Origin: Myxococcales bacterium
GTDB lineage: Bacteria; Myxococcota_A; Polyangia; Fen-1088
NCBI GenBank assembly: GCA_025350815.1
Contig: JANXXE010000124.1
Location: 1-61,549 of the forward strand
DNA: 61,549 nucleotides
Reading direction: 5' to 3'
The translations under genes and the position numbers were made by a program. Below are positions 8,480 to 18,719 of the stretch, in pieces (positions within the stretch are counted from its first letter, which is position 1; every line of letters begins with the position of its first letter). The notes under the pieces are model-generated. The model searched no databases, was not told the DNA's origin, and saw nothing but the letters and a program-made list of their open reading frames with translations.

Positions 8480-10822
8480 CTACAGCGGCACGCGGCGCAG
8501 GCGCAGGGCGTTCGCTATCACCGACACAGAACTGGCACTCATCGCCGCGCTGGCCAGCATCGGGCTTAGCAGCGCGCCGAAAAACGGATACAAAACGCCC
8601 GCGGCGATGGGCACACCCAGACTGTTGTAGACAAATGCGGCGAACAGATTCTGGCGGATGTTCCGCATGGTGGCGTGGCTCAAACGACGGGCGCGGGCGA
8701 TACCGCGCAGATCGCCTTCCAGTAGCGTCACGCCCGCGCTTTCGATCGCGACGTCGGTGCCAGCGCCCATCGCGATGCCCACATCGGCCTGCGCCAGCGC
8801 CGGGGCGTCGTTGACCCCATCACCCGCCATCGCGACCACGTGCCCGGCCGCCTGCAAGGTCTTGATGACCGCCGCCTTCTGCGCGGGCAACACCTCGGCC
8901 TCGAGACCGTCGAGACCAAGGGAATTCGCGACCGCCCGTGCCGTGGCCCGGCCATCGCCGGTCAGCATGATGACCCGCACGCCGGCCTCGTGAAGCAACC
9001 GGATGGCCTCGGGCGTGGATTCCTTGATGGGATCCGCGATGCCGACCAGACCCGCCAACCTTCCATCGACGGCGACCAGCACCACCGTCTGGCCTTGGCC
9101 GCGAAGATCGTCGGCGTGGGCGGCCAGGTCCCCCAGTTGCAAGCCGCGTTCGTCGAACAAACCCGAACTGCCGACGATGACGTGCCGGCCGTCGACGGTG
9201 CCCGCGATGCCGCGGCCGGGAAAGGCCTGGACGTCCGTCGCGTTCCCGGGGCCAATCCCACGGGCGACCGCCGCAGCGACCATGGCACCGGCCAGCGGGT
9301 GCTCACTGCCACGCTCAAGACTGGCGGCCAGAAACACCAACTGCGCCTCGTCGCTGACACCGGCGACCGGTACCAGCGTGACCACCCGAGGTTTGCCCTC
9401 GGTCAGCGTGCCAGTCTTGTCAACCACGAGGACGTCCACCTTCTCAAGCACCTCCAGCGCCTCGGCCTGTTTGAACAGGACGCCCATTTGCGCGCCCCTA
9501 CCCAGGCCAACCATGACCGACATCGGCGTCGCAAGACCGAGTGCGCACGGACACGCGATGATTAATACCGCCACGGAATTCACCACCGCGTAGGCCAGGC
9601 GCGGCTCGGGGCCCCACACGCCCCACACAATCGCCGTCCCGATGGCCACGACGGCCACGGCGGGGACGAACCAGGCGGCCACTGCGTCGGCCAATCTTTG
9701 GATGGGCGCGCGGCTGCGCTGCGCCTGCCCGACCATCGCGACGATCTGCGAAAGCACGGTGTCGGCCCCGACACGCTCGGCGCGCATCAACAACACACCC
9801 GTTCCGTTCACGGTTCCGCCAATAACGCGACGACCAGGGGCCTTCGCCACCGGAAGCGATTCACCTGTCAACATCGACTCGTCGATGGCGCTGGTGCCTT
9901 CGAGCACGAGACCGTCGGTGGGCACGCGCTCGCCGGGGCGCACGCGCAGGCTGTCACCCGGGCGAATCTCGTCGATCGCCACGTCCTCGTCGCTGCCGTC
10001 GCTGCGCACCCGGCGGGCGGTTCGGGGCGAAAGCCGCAGCAGGGCCCGGATGGCGCCGGACGTGGCACTGCGCGCGCGTAGCTCGAGCAATTGTCCGAAC
10101 AGCACCAGTGTGACGATGACGGCCGAGGCCTCGAAGTAAACCGGCCCGGCCCCGTGAACCCGAACGTTGACCGGCAACCAGCCCGGCGCCAGCAGCGAGA
10201 CCAAACTGAAGACAAACGCCGACCCGGTGCCCAGTGAAATCAGCGTGAACATGTTCAGACTGCGATGGCGCACCGACGCCCAGCCGCGCTGGAAGAACGG
10301 CCAGCCACCCCCCAGCACCACGGGGCTGGCAAGTAACAACTGAAGCCACAGAAGGTTGCGCGGCGCCAGGCCGTGCATCAGCGATCGACCCGGCAGCATG
10401 TCGGACATCCCCAAGAACAGCAGCGGCGCGGTCAACACCACGCTTGCGCGAAAACGTCGGGTCAGGTCGACCTGTTCGGCGTTGGGCCCGTCACTGACCG
10501 ACGGCATCCGCGGCTCCAGCGCCATCCCGCACAGCGGGCAATCGCCAGGGCCGGCGCGCACGATCTCGGGATGCATCGGACAGGTGAAGGTCGCAGCGGC
10601 CGGCGGGGCGGGCCTGGGCGCCGGCATGGCGTGCGAGCCCGGTTGCGCCAGATAGCGCTGCGGATCGACGGAGAACTTCTCGCGACACGCCGGCCCGCAG
10701 AAGTAGTACGTTTGACCGGCATGCGCGAAACTGCCGCCGTTCGCATGGCCTGGAACGACCTTCATGCCACATACCGGATCCGTGACCACGGGATCCGCAC
10801 CGACCTGTGGCAAAGACTTCAT
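8480..10822 (-). CDS. copA: Copper-translocating P1B-type ATPase with YHS and heavy-metal-binding N-terminal domains
   Basis: The 780-residue protein has, in order, a YHS domain (DPVCGMKV, then [12 protein letters not shown], about 14-55), a small heavy-metal-binding domain (TCPMHPEIV...CPLCGMAL, about 79-107), and a full P-type ATPase core. The core has the TGES actuator motif, the membrane CPC motif (ACPCALG), the phosphorylation site DKTGTLTEG, the SEHPLAGA motif of P1B pumps and [14 protein letters not shown]. It lacks a ferredoxin-like HMA domain; the YHS and HMBD modules replace it, as in many environmental copper or silver exporters. Monovalent copper export from the cytoplasm is the likely role. 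ATG 10822 gives a compact start; a longer in-frame extension overlaps the divergent gene. Confidence 0.93.
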   Translation of the reverse strand: MKSLPQVGADPVVTDPVCGMKVVPGHANGGSFAHAGQTYYFCGPACREKFSVDPQRYLAQPGSHAMPAPRPAPPAAATFTCPMHPEIVRAGPGDCPLCGMALEPRMPSVSDGPNAEQVDLTRRFRASVVLTAPLLFLGMSDMLPGRSLMHGLAPRNLLWLQLLLASPVVLGGGWPFFQRGWASVRHRSLNMFTLISLGTGSAFVFSLVSLLAPGWLPVNVRVHGAGPVYFEASAVIVTLVLFGQLLELRARSATSGAIRALLRLSPRTARRVRSDGSDEDVAIDEIRPGDSLRVRPGERVPTDGLVLEGTSAIDESMLTGESLPVAKAPGRRVIGGTVNGTGVLLMRAERVGADTVLSQIVAMVGQAQRSRAPIQRLADAVAAWFVPAVAVVAIGTAIVWGVWGPEPRLAYAVVNSVAVLIIACPCALGLATPMSVMVGLGRGAQMGVLFKQAEALEVLEKVDVLVVDKTGTLTEGKPRVVTLVPVAGVSDEAQLVFLAASLERGSEHPLAGAMVAAAVARGIGPGNATDVQAFPGRGIAGTVDGRHVIVGSSGLFDERGLQLGDLAAHADDLRGQGQTVVLVAVDGRLAGLVGIADPIKESTPEAIRLLHEAGVRVIMLTGDGRATARAVANSLGLDGLEAEVLPAQKAAVIKTLQAAGHVVAMAGDGVNDAPALAQADVGIAMGAGTDVAIESAGVTLLEGDLRGIARARRLSHATMRNIRQNLFAAFVYNSLGVPIAAGVLYPFFGALLSPMLASAAMSASSVSVIANALRLRRVPL

Positions 10823-12142
10823 GTCCGGCTGATTCTGACAGCCACGCTGTCGATGTCGATGGCCACATCGCTGTATCCGCGCGACGCGCGGGCGCAACAC
10901 GTCCACCAGGCGGCCCCCGAGGGGGCAACGCCGCCCGCAACAACCCCAGACGTTTCATTCGGCGCCCTGGAACTGCAGCGACTGGCCGCCGGAACGGCCT
11001 GGCAGCCCGAAAGCGTTCCGCACGCCGGTTTCCACGCGACGGCGGGCGACTGGAACCTGATGTTCCACGGATTGTTGTTCGCGGGCTACGACATGCAGGG
11101 CGGTAACCGCGGATCGTCGTCGGGCGTCGGCATGGGCTGGCTGATGGCGATGGCCGACCGGCGCCTGGGCACAGGTCACTTCGCCGCGCGGGTCATGCTG
11201 AGCCCCGAGCCGTTGACCGTCGCCAACGGTGGCTATCCCCTGCTGCTGCAGACGGGCGAGACTTACAAGAACCAATCTCTCATCGACCGGCAGCATCCGC
11301 ACGACCTATTCATGGAAATCGCCGCCATTTACACCATGGATCTCGGACCCGCGACGGCGTTGCAACTGTACGCCGCTCCGGTTGGCGAGCCGGCCCTTGG
11401 TCCGCCCGGCTTTCCCCACCGGATTTCGGCGGCGTCCGATCCGATGGCGCCCATCGGCCACCACTGGCAGGACTCGACGCACATCAGCTTCGGCGTGCTG
11501 ACGGCGGGATTCGTGACCCGCCACCTGAAGCTAGAGGGTTCCTGGTTCAATGGCCGCGAACCCGACGAAAAACGCTCGGACATCGAACTGCACACGTTCG
11601 ACTCGTTCGCGGCGCGCCTTTCAGCCAGCCCAGTCCCGTCGCTGGTGGGCCAGGTTTCTGTCGGCTATTTGTCGGGGCCGGAGGCGCTGGCACCTGACCA
11701 ATCGGTCCGGCGGGTGACCGCTTCCGTCAGCCACTACCAGGCCTTTTCCTCGGGTGGTCACTGCGCCACCACGGCCGCGTACGGGTACAACAAGGAAGAG
11801 GGCGAATTCGGCGCGAGTTCGGCGCTGCTGGAAACCGACGTCAACCTCGACGGGCGCAATGTGATCTTCGGGCGCGCCGAGTACGTACGCAAGGCCGGCA
11901 ACGCACTGGCGCTTCCCGGCGATCTGCAACGCTTCTTGTTCGACCTCGGAACGGTGTCGGTCGGCTACCTGCGAAACCTCGGCGCCTTCGCCGGCGTGCA
12001 GCCGGGCGTCGGCGTGCGCGGAACGGTCAATCTGCTGGCCCAGGGGCTGGAACCGTTCTACAGCTCACGCCATCCCCTGGGCGCGATTCTCTATCTGCGC
12101 CTCGCCTCGGCGGCGACCACCGGCGGCCACAGCCACAACTGA
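10745..12142 (+). CDS. Predicted outer-membrane beta-barrel protein, copper-locus associated
   Basis: The mature protein (from about ARAQHVHQ) is rich in alternating hydrophobic and aromatic residues, His, Gly and Tyr, has strand-like segments throughout, and ends in GGHSHN. This suggests a metal-related outer-membrane barrel. No enzyme motif is visible. The start is unsure. ATG 10745 gives an in-frame leader whose hydrophobic stretch ([16 protein letters not shown]) would serve as signal peptide, but it overlaps the divergent copA start by 78 bases. ATG 10853 leaves too short a leader, and a CTG at 10829 would give a normal-length one. The peptidase gene follows 5 bases after the stop. Confidence 0.68.
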   Translation: MAWNDLHATYRIRDHGIRTDLWQRLHVRLILTATLSMSMATSLYPRDARAQHVHQAAPEGATPPATTPDVSFGALELQRLAAGTAWQPESVPHAGFHATAGDWNLMFHGLLFAGYDMQGGNRGSSSGVGMGWLMAMADRRLGTGHFAARVMLSPEPLTVANGGYPLLLQTGETYKNQSLIDRQHPHDLFMEIAAIYTMDLGPATALQLYAAPVGEPALGPPGFPHRISAASDPMAPIGHHWQDSTHISFGVLTAGFVTRHLKLEGSWFNGREPDEKRSDIELHTFDSFAARLSASPVPSLVGQVSVGYLSGPEALAPDQSVRRVTASVSHYQAFSSGGHCATTAAYGYNKEEGEFGASSALLETDVNLDGRNVIFGRAEYVRKAGNALALPGDLQRFLFDLGTVSVGYLRNLGAFAGVQPGVGVRGTVNLLAQGLEPFYSSRHPLGAILYLRLASAATTGGHSHN

Positions 12143-12147
12143 GCCCG

Positions 12148-14247
12148 ATGACAACGACAAGCGCCGGCGACCAGCCGCTTTTTCGACACGACGAGATCCC
12201 GCGCTTCGACCTCTTCACAGCGCAGATGGTGGTGCCGGCCATTCGCGCCGGCATCGCCCGGCAGGACGCCGCCCTCGCCGCGCTCGAACGCGACATTGAA
12301 CCCAACTGGGCCGGTTTGCTGGAACCGCTCGGACAACTGGCCGAACCCCTGGCGTACGCCTGGGGGGTGGTGCACCACCTGCTGGCCGTGCGCAACAGCC
12401 CCGCCCTGCGCGAGGCCCAGGAAGCCGTCGAGGGCGAGGTTGTGGCCGCCGGCATGCGCCTGGCGCAAAGTCAGCCGGTCTACCAGGGCTTGCTGGCGCT
12501 GCGCGACGGCCCGGGTTGGCAGGGGCTCGACGAGGCCCAGCGGCGCATCGTGACTCTATCCATCCGCAATGCCGAGCAAGCCGGCATCGGCCTGCGCGGC
12601 GAGGCGCGCGCGCGTTTCAACGCCGTGGAGACCGAACTGGCCGAATTGAGCACACGTTTTTCCAATAACGTCCTCGACGCCACACGGGCCTACGCGCTGG
12701 TGCTGACCACGCCCGACGAAGTGGCCGGCCTTCCGCCCAGTCTGTTGGCGGCGGCCGCACAGTCCGCCCGCGCCGCCGCCGCTGACGACACCACGGCCAC
12801 GCAGGCCACGGCCGAGCACGGGCCCTGGCGATTCACGCTGGAAGCGCCCCTTGCCATCCCGTTTCTCGAACACAGCCACAGGCGTGATCTGCGCGAGCGG
12901 CTGTACCGCGCATCGATTGCGCGGGCCTCGGCTGGCGAGTACGACAACCAGCCACTGATCGAGGCGACGCTGCGCCTGCGCCGCGAACAGGCGACCCTGA
13001 TCGGTTACGCGTCGTACGCGACGCTGAGCCTCAGCCGCAAGATGGCCGGCGCGGTGCCAGCGGTGCAAAGCCTGCTCGATGAATTGCGACGGGCGGCCCT
13101 ACCGCACGCCCAACAGGAACTGGCCGACCTGACCGCATTTGCGCGCACCGAAAGCGGTGCCGCCGATTTGACCCTGGCCCTGTGGGACGTCCCCTTCTGG
13201 GCCGAGCGCCTGCGCGAGCGACGCTATTCCTACAGCGACGAAGATCTGCGACCGTACTTTGCCCTGCCGGCTGTGCTCGACGGATTGTTCGCGCTGGCGA
13301 ACCGCCTGTTTGGCGTGACCATCGCACCGGCCGACGGCGAGGTGCCGGTGTGGCACCCGGACGTGCGCTTCTTTCGCATTGTCGACGAAGGCGGCAAGCC
13401 CATGGCCGCCTTCTTCCTCGATCCCTACAGCCGCCCCGCCGACAAACGCGGGGGCGCGTGGATGAACGGTTGCCTCGACAGAAAGTGCCGCGCCGACGGA
13501 GACGTCCGCCTACCCGTGGCCTATTTGATCTGCAACCAAACGCCACCCGTCGACGGCAAGCCGTCGCTGATGACCTTCCGCGAGGTCGAGACACTGTTCC
13601 ACGAATTCGGGCACGGCCTGCAGCACATGCTGACCCGGGTCGACTACGTCGACGTCGCCGGCATCAACAACATCGAATGGGACGCCGTCGAGCTGCCCAG
13701 TCAGTTCATGGAGAACTGGTGCTACCACCGCCCGACGCTGCTCGGTTTCGCGCGGCACCTCGAAACCGGCGCGCCCCTCGGTGAAGACCTGTTCGGCAAG
13801 CTGGTGGCTGCCCGCACCTACCGTGCCGGCTCGCAGTTCCTGCGACAGATCTACTTCGCGACGCTGGACCTGCAGCTGCACCACCACCTGGACCCGGCGG
13901 CGGGCATGGCGGGCGTGATGGCCACCGTGAAAGAAGTCTCGTCCCAGAACACGGTCATCGCGCCCTTGCCCGAGGACCGCTTCCTGTGCAGCTTTTCGCA
14001 TATCTTTTCTGGCGGCTACGCGGCCGGCTACTACAGCTACAAGTGGGCCGAGGTTTTGGCCGCCGACGCTTTCGCAGCCTTCGAGGAGGCGGGGCTGCAA
14101 GACCCACCGGCCGTGGCACGCACGGGGCGGCGCTTTCGCGACACCGTTCTGGCACTGGGTGGCAGCCGCCCGCCCGCCGACGTATTTCGCGCCTTCCGCG
14201 GCCGGGATGCGACGACGCGGGCCCTGCTGACCCACAGCGGATTGTGA
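12148..14247 (+). CDS. prlC: M3 family oligopeptidase (oligopeptidase A)
   Basis: The 699-residue length is normal for M3A peptidases. The zinc site is LFHEFGHGLQH (His485, Glu486, His489), with the third ligand Glu downstream in NNIEWDAVELPSQFMENW. The long helical N-terminal half and the closing C-terminal region (HIFSGGYAAGYYSYKWAEVLAADAF) match oligopeptidase A. The enzyme is cytoplasmic and degrades short peptides such as cleaved signal peptides. It lies 5 bases after the beta-barrel gene, so it is probably co-transcribed. It converges on the small hypothetical gene at 14259 with 11 bases between stops. Confidence 0.95.
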   Translation: MTTTSAGDQPLFRHDEIPRFDLFTAQMVVPAIRAGIARQDAALAALERDIEPNWAGLLEPLGQLAEPLAYAWGVVHHLLAVRNSPALREAQEAVEGEVVAAGMRLAQSQPVYQGLLALRDGPGWQGLDEAQRRIVTLSIRNAEQAGIGLRGEARARFNAVETELAELSTRFSNNVLDATRAYALVLTTPDEVAGLPPSLLAAAAQSARAAAADDTTATQATAEHGPWRFTLEAPLAIPFLEHSHRRDLRERLYRASIARASAGEYDNQPLIEATLRLRREQATLIGYASYATLSLSRKMAGAVPAVQSLLDELRRAALPHAQQELADLTAFARTESGAADLTLALWDVPFWAERLRERRYSYSDEDLRPYFALPAVLDGLFALANRLFGVTIAPADGEVPVWHPDVRFFRIVDEGGKPMAAFFLDPYSRPADKRGGAWMNGCLDRKCRADGDVRLPVAYLICNQTPPVDGKPSLMTFREVETLFHEFGHGLQHMLTRVDYVDVAGINNIEWDAVELPSQFMENWCYHRPTLLGFARHLETGAPLGEDLFGKLVAARTYRAGSQFLRQIYFATLDLQLHHHLDPAAGMAGVMATVKEVSSQNTVIAPLPEDRFLCSFSHIFSGGYAAGYYSYKWAEVLAADAFAAFEEAGLQDPPAVARTGRRFRDTVLALGGSRPPADVFRAFRGRDATTRALLTHSGL

Positions 14248-14258
14248 ACGGCAGTCCG

Positions 14259-14690
14259 TCAGACGACGGATGCTGGCACGATGCCGAAGATCTCGCGCAG
14301 GCGCGGATAACGTTCCTTCGGCAAGTCGATGTCGTGCAGGCCGACGCGCAGGGACACCGACGAACCGTCGCCCCACGGCCACCACAGACCAAAGGGGCCC
14401 GACGCCCCCGGGGCGCCGCTCCACAACAGTAGCTGCCCGCCACGCAGACCGCCTGAATTGGTCGCCACCGCCCTCACCCCGTCGGCGGCACTGCCAATCG
14501 TCGCGGCGTTGAATTCCATGGGCAGAAGGTCGGTCAACGCGGTCCGCGCCCCCGCGGCCTGCGCCGATTCGATGACCGACGTCACGCAGCGAAGCCTGTG
14601 GTCGTAACTCCAATCCGTCGCCGGCCACTTGCCGTGAAAACGTTCCAACGCCCCGAAGATCTCCTGCCACGCGCCCGGTGTGCTCGCCAT
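14259..14690 (-). CDS. Hypothetical protein, 143 aa
   Basis: I do not recognise a family. It is a small soluble-looking protein without a signal peptide, with an aromatic GPFGLWWPWGDG stretch and an ordered C-terminal part (VGLHDIDLPKERYPRLREIFG). ATG 14690 and GC-rich third positions support coding. It converges on the oligopeptidase gene and lies back to back with the first Ser/Thr kinase gene, with 133 bases between that would hold promoters for both. Confidence 0.6.
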   Translation of the reverse strand: MASTPGAWQEIFGALERFHGKWPATDWSYDHRLRCVTSVIESAQAAGARTALTDLLPMEFNAATIGSAADGVRAVATNSGGLRGGQLLLWSGAPGASGPFGLWWPWGDGSSVSLRVGLHDIDLPKERYPRLREIFGIVPASVV

Positions 14691-14823
14691 GCCGTATCAG
14701 ATTACGCTGTCTGCGCGCGCCGCGCTACAGAAAATCCGCGCGGGTGGCAGTACATCCTGATTCGGCCCTGTTGTTTGACGGCCGGCTAAAATACGTTGGA
14801 TTCTATAAGAGAGACCCTACGCA

Positions 14824-16446
14824 GTGCCCGTCCCCAGTACCCCGCTGACCAAGCTTTGCCGCACCTGCGGATATCGCCTCGAGTCCACCCTCGATACGTG
14901 TCCCGTCGATAGCACGCGCCTGGGACGTGAGCGGCCCGAGGCCAGTGTACTTGGGCACTATCGTCTGATGCAGCGATTGGGTACCGGCGGCATGGGCGTC
15001 GTCTACCGGGCCGTGCACGAAAAGCTGGGCCGCACCGTCGCAATCAAGATGATGCACCGGTCGCTCGTATCAGACCGAACCACCATCGCGCGATTCTTCC
15101 AGGAAGCCCGGGCGGTGAATACCATCCGGCATCCCAATGTCGTCGACATCTACGACTTCGTCAGTGCCGGCCCCGATATCTATCTGGTGATGGAGTTTCT
15201 CGTCGGCGAGGACCTGCACCAGCTTATCTACGATGCCGGCGGCCGACCGCTGCCCCTGCCCCGCACGATCCTCATTCTCGAACAGATCTGCGGCGCCCTG
15301 CAGGCGGCCCACGGGCGCAACCTGATCCACCGCGATCTCAAACCTGCCAACGTGTTTCTCACCCGGCGCAACGATCGGGACGACTTCGTGAAGCTGCTGG
15401 ATTTTGGACTGGCCAAGCTCGAACACAGCGACGGGCGGATGACCCGCGACGGTATGGTGCTGGGCACGCCAGAATACATGGCGCCTGAACAGGCCCGCGG
15501 CGACACGATGGATGGCCGGGTGGATCTCTACGCACTGGGGGTCATTGCGTACGAGATGATGACAGGCCGCCACCTGTTTCCCCCCGGTGGTCACGCCGAG
15601 GTCATGGTTCGCCACGTCAAGGAGGCCCCGGTTCCTCCGCGGCAGTGGAACCCCGCCCTGCCGGAGGCCCTGGAAACCGTCCTTTTGCGTTGCCTGGCCA
15701 AGAAGCCTGCAGAGCGACCACCAAGCGCGATGGAGCTGGCCAAAGAATTGTGCGCCGCCATCGATCAGCCTTTCGACACAAGCGGCGCGTTTCTGACGGA
15801 ACGGCCGGGCCCCTACGCCAGCTCGACCAGCGGGCTGGGAATGCTGCCCGCCTCCGCTTCCGGCGAGGCGCCACGGACCTTCCCCGCGTTTGCCTGGACA
15901 CCAGTGCGGCGTCGCCTGGCTCTCGGCGGGGTCGCGACGGCCGCGGCTGCGGCGGCTGTGATGCTGGCGTGGCCCAGCTCGCCCACAAGATCCGGCAGGT
16001 CGTCGCTGCCCCAGGGGGGATCTGCGGGATGGGCGACCTCGACCGGGTCGCAGGTCGGTCCCAAGGTGGATCGACTGGTCAAGATCCTGGTGCAATCCAC
16101 CCCACCCGGAGCGGAGCTGGCCACAAAGTCCGGCACCAAGCTGGGGCAGACCCCTTACGAATTGTGGGCACCTGTGGGTAGCGACCAGCGACTGACCGTC
16201 CACCGCCGTGGTTACGAATCAGCCGAGCTCTCGTTCCGCGTCGACGCCGCCACGACCAAGGCCGTGGTATTGCACGAACTGCACGGCCTGCACGAGCTGC
16301 CCGAGCTGGGCCGCGCGGCAACGGCCACCAGACTGTCGCGCACCCCGCGCGTGGGCCCACCACCACCCCAAGCCCCCGCGGCCACCGACAACAACGGGGA
16401 AAAGGTTCTGGATTCCCGGAACAAGACGATCAATCCTTTTAAGTAG
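14824..16446 (+). CDS. Hanks-type Ser/Thr protein kinase with zinc-ribbon N-terminus and PEGA-like domain
   Basis: The 540-residue protein starts (GTG) with a short zinc-ribbon-like element (Cys12, Cys15, Cys26, CPVDS). A complete kinase domain follows: LGTGGMGVVY, VAIKMM with Lys75, catalytic HRDLKPAN near residue 170, DFGLAK and APEQ. A linker of about 80 residues leads to one transmembrane helix (rich in Ala, about 360-380), then a PEGA-like exported domain and the tail KTINPFK. The layout suggests a membrane kinase with its sensor domain outside. It is the first gene of a probable operon; the second kinase begins directly after its stop codon. All catalytic residues are present, so it should be active. 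Confidence 0.93.
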   Translation: MPVPSTPLTKLCRTCGYRLESTLDTCPVDSTRLGRERPEASVLGHYRLMQRLGTGGMGVVYRAVHEKLGRTVAIKMMHRSLVSDRTTIARFFQEARAVNTIRHPNVVDIYDFVSAGPDIYLVMEFLVGEDLHQLIYDAGGRPLPLPRTILILEQICGALQAAHGRNLIHRDLKPANVFLTRRNDRDDFVKLLDFGLAKLEHSDGRMTRDGMVLGTPEYMAPEQARGDTMDGRVDLYALGVIAYEMMTGRHLFPPGGHAEVMVRHVKEAPVPPRQWNPALPEALETVLLRCLAKKPAERPPSAMELAKELCAAIDQPFDTSGAFLTERPGPYASSTSGLGMLPASASGEAPRTFPAFAWTPVRRRLALGGVATAAAAAAVMLAWPSSPTRSGRSSLPQGGSAGWATSTGSQVGPKVDRLVKILVQSTPPGAELATKSGTKLGQTPYELWAPVGSDQRLTVHRRGYESAELSFRVDAATTKAVVLHELHGLHELPELGRAATATRLSRTPRVGPPPPQAPAATDNNGEKVLDSRNKTINPFK

Positions 16447-18003
16447 ATGAACGGGAACACGCCGCAGCCGGTGGCGGCGTCCGATCCCGCCGCAGGTGTG
16501 CGCGAGCCGCAGATTGGGGACAAGATTGGCTCGTACCGTCTGCTGCGCATGATTGGCGAAGGTGCGGCGGGCCGCGTCTTCGAGGTCGAACACCTGAAAG
16601 TCGGCCGCCGCGCCGCCATGAAGATCCTCGCGCCGGGGCATGCCGCGCGTCCGGGCGCCATCAAGCGCCTGTTCAGCGAGGCCCGCGCCGTCAACAAGAT
16701 CAACCACCCGCATATCGTCGAGGTCACCGACCTTATCCAGGCCGAAGACGAAGGCGACATCAACGCCATCGTGATGGAACTGCTGGAGGGAGAGTCTCTC
16801 GGCCACGCGATGCAGCCGCCCGGCGCGATGGGGCCTGAACGCTACGTGCCCATCATGGTCCAGGTCGCAGGCGCCCTGACCGCCGCCCATGCGGCCGACT
16901 TCGTGCATCGAGATCTCAAGCCCGACAACATCTTCCTGACCGCGCGCGCCGGTCAGCGCGACTACGTCAAGCTGCTGGACTTCGGCCTCGCAAAATCCAT
17001 CGCGGGCGATCTGGCGATCAGCCCTGCGCCGGCAGGACCGGTGTCACTCAGCACGGCCATGCCGCCGCCCATGTCCGCGGCCGAGCCCCAGAAGGCCTCG
17101 CGCAGCACCATCGTTCACGCCACCGCAGACGGGACTTTCGTGGGAACCCCCGCCTATGCCTCACCCGAGCAGGCCGCCGGCAAGCCCCTTGACCGTCGAA
17201 CCGACATCTATTCGCTGGGCGTGATCTTGTACGAACTGCTGTGCGGCCGGCTGCCGTTCGAAGGCAACAATTTCGGCGAGTACCTGGTCAAACACATCAC
17301 CGCGCCGGTGCCGCCACCGCCTGCCGACGTCATGCGTTCCAGCATCGGGCGCCAGCTGTTCTCGGTGGCCGAGCGATGCCTGGCCAAGAACCCGGCTGAT
17401 CGCTGGGCCTCGGCCGCAGAACTGACGGCCGTGTTCGATTCCCTGGCCGCAAGCGCGTCGTCGATGGAGAGCCCGCGCATCAGCACGGCCGCTGCCTTGG
17501 CCAGTCGGTCGAAAAAGTGGCCCGCGATCGCCGCGTTTGCCGCCGCAGCCCTGGTCGCAGGCGCCCTGGCCTGGGTCCTGTTGTCGTCCGGCGGTCCCCA
17601 CCTCGCCCGCAGCACGGCGCGCGCTGTCGAGGCCCAGGCGACCGGGCCCGTGGTCGTGCCCCTTGTGTTCGACAAATCAGTTGTGATCACCTTCGAATCG
17701 GATCCTCCGGGCGCCGAAACGCGACGGGTGGGCGATCCCGATCTTCTGGGCCTCACCGACTTCAAGGTCACCAGACAGGCCAGTGACAAAGAGGAGGAGA
17801 TCGAGATGGTGCTGCCGGGCTATGTCCCGCGGCGATTCAAGTTGCTACCCAACGCCGACGCCACCGTCGGGGGCAGGCTGCGACGGATCGTCGCCACCCA
17901 GGAGCCCAAAAGGGCAGAGTCCGCCGCGCCGTCTGGGGCGGCGCCGCCCGCGTCCCGGCACAAGGTGACGCGGGGCACGACACTCAATCCTTTCGCGCCG
18001 TAG
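16447..18003 (+). CDS. Hanks-type Ser/Thr protein kinase, membrane-anchored
   Basis: The 518-residue product begins with no gap after the previous kinase gene. Kinase motifs are intact: IGEGAAGRVFEVE, the VAIK-like lysine in RRAAMKIL, HRDLKPDN and DFGLAK. An insert of about 40 residues sits between DFGLAK and the GTPAYASPEQ activation segment, longer than in the first kinase. After the kinase come one hydrophobic helix (AIAAFAAAALVAGALAWVLL), a PEGA-like periplasmic domain (FESDPPGAETRRV) and the tail GTTLNPFAP. The pair probably evolved by duplication and may phosphorylate each other; this is inference. Confidence 0.92.
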   Translation: MNGNTPQPVAASDPAAGVREPQIGDKIGSYRLLRMIGEGAAGRVFEVEHLKVGRRAAMKILAPGHAARPGAIKRLFSEARAVNKINHPHIVEVTDLIQAEDEGDINAIVMELLEGESLGHAMQPPGAMGPERYVPIMVQVAGALTAAHAADFVHRDLKPDNIFLTARAGQRDYVKLLDFGLAKSIAGDLAISPAPAGPVSLSTAMPPPMSAAEPQKASRSTIVHATADGTFVGTPAYASPEQAAGKPLDRRTDIYSLGVILYELLCGRLPFEGNNFGEYLVKHITAPVPPPPADVMRSSIGRQLFSVAERCLAKNPADRWASAAELTAVFDSLAASASSMESPRISTAAALASRSKKWPAIAAFAAAALVAGALAWVLLSSGGPHLARSTARAVEAQATGPVVVPLVFDKSVVITFESDPPGAETRRVGDPDLLGLTDFKVTRQASDKEEEIEMVLPGYVPRRFKLLPNADATVGGRLRRIVATQEPKRAESAAPSGAAPPASRHKVTRGTTLNPFAP

Positions 18004-18042
18004 TTTCACATTGTTGCCGTGAACGCCCGGTGGGTGATAATC

Positions 18043-18057
18043 GGGGGGTCGCCCCCC
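18043..18057 (+). promoter_or_regulatory. Short GC hairpin ahead of the TPR-like gene
   Basis: A perfect 6-bp stem (GGGGGG, TCG loop, CCCCCC) lies between the second kinase stop and the ATG at 18066. No T run follows, so it is not a standard terminator. It could tune translation of the next gene or be chance. Confidence 0.3.
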
Positions 18058-18065
18058 TCAACGAT

Positions 18066-18719
18066 ATGGTTCCGCGTCGCGCCGCCTTCCGGGTTTCCTT
18101 GCTCGCCGCCCTCTGGGCGCTGTGCCTTGCCACGGGCCATGCCGGCGCCGCGCCTCACCGCCCCTTGTCCTCCGCCGACGCGAAGAAGGTGTCGCGGCTG
18201 CACTTCGAGAAGGCGGAACAGGCTTATGACCTGGGCAAGTTCGAGGAGGCGCTGCGCGGCTACGAGGCGGCGTACGAGGCACTGGCCCTGACCCCTTTTG
18301 TTTTCAACATCGCCCAGTGTCACCGGAACGTCGGGAACCACGAACGGGCGCTTTTCTTCTACCAGCGTTACCTGGCACTTGAACCGGATCCGCCCAACCG
18401 CAAGATTGTCGAAGATCTGATCGCCGAGGAACAGAAGCGACTGGGCGAGCAGGAGCAGGCGGCCGCGGCCAAGAGATCGGCCGCCGAACGCGAGCACCTG
18501 AGGGCGTCGACCCCGCCGCGTGAGGGTGACCTGTTGTCCCAACCGACAGCGGCTGCCGATTCGCCGCACGACCCTGCCTTTTACAGACGGCCCTGGTTCT
18601 GGGGTGCGGCCGGAAGCGTCATCGTGGCTGGAATCGCCGCCTCACTGCTGATCACGCGGGACGGTCCGATGCCGAAGGGCACCATCGGGACAATCAACGC
18701 GCAAGGGCCAATGAAATGA
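18066..18719 (+). CDS. TPR-like exported membrane protein
   Basis: The 217-residue product has a signal peptide (core VSLLAALWALCLATG), then a pair of TPR-like helices (HFEKAEQAYDLGKFEEALRGYE and VFNIAQCHRNVGNHERALFFY, quoted in part), a charged coiled-coil-like helix, and a C-terminal membrane segment (FWGAAGSVIVAGIAASLLI). This layout is frequent next to Ser/Thr kinases in Myxococcota and suggests a periplasmic adaptor. ATG 18066 is preferred over a GTG at 18030 because it gives a normal signal peptide. Its stop overlaps the PilZ gene start by 4 bases (ATGA), so the two are coupled. Confidence 0.8.
   Translation: MVPRRAAFRVSLLAALWALCLATGHAGAAPHRPLSSADAKKVSRLHFEKAEQAYDLGKFEEALRGYEAAYEALALTPFVFNIAQCHRNVGNHERALFFYQRYLALEPDPPNRKIVEDLIAEEQKRLGEQEQAAAAKRSAAEREHLRASTPPREGDLLSQPTAAADSPHDPAFYRRPWFWGAAGSVIVAGIAASLLITRDGPMPKGTIGTINAQGPMK

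Noticed and set aside
14771-14810. Sigma-70 promoter (TTGACG) before the first kinase
   Set aside because: No acceptable -10 element lies 16-18 bases downstream; the TAAAAT and TATAAG stretches are wrongly spaced.
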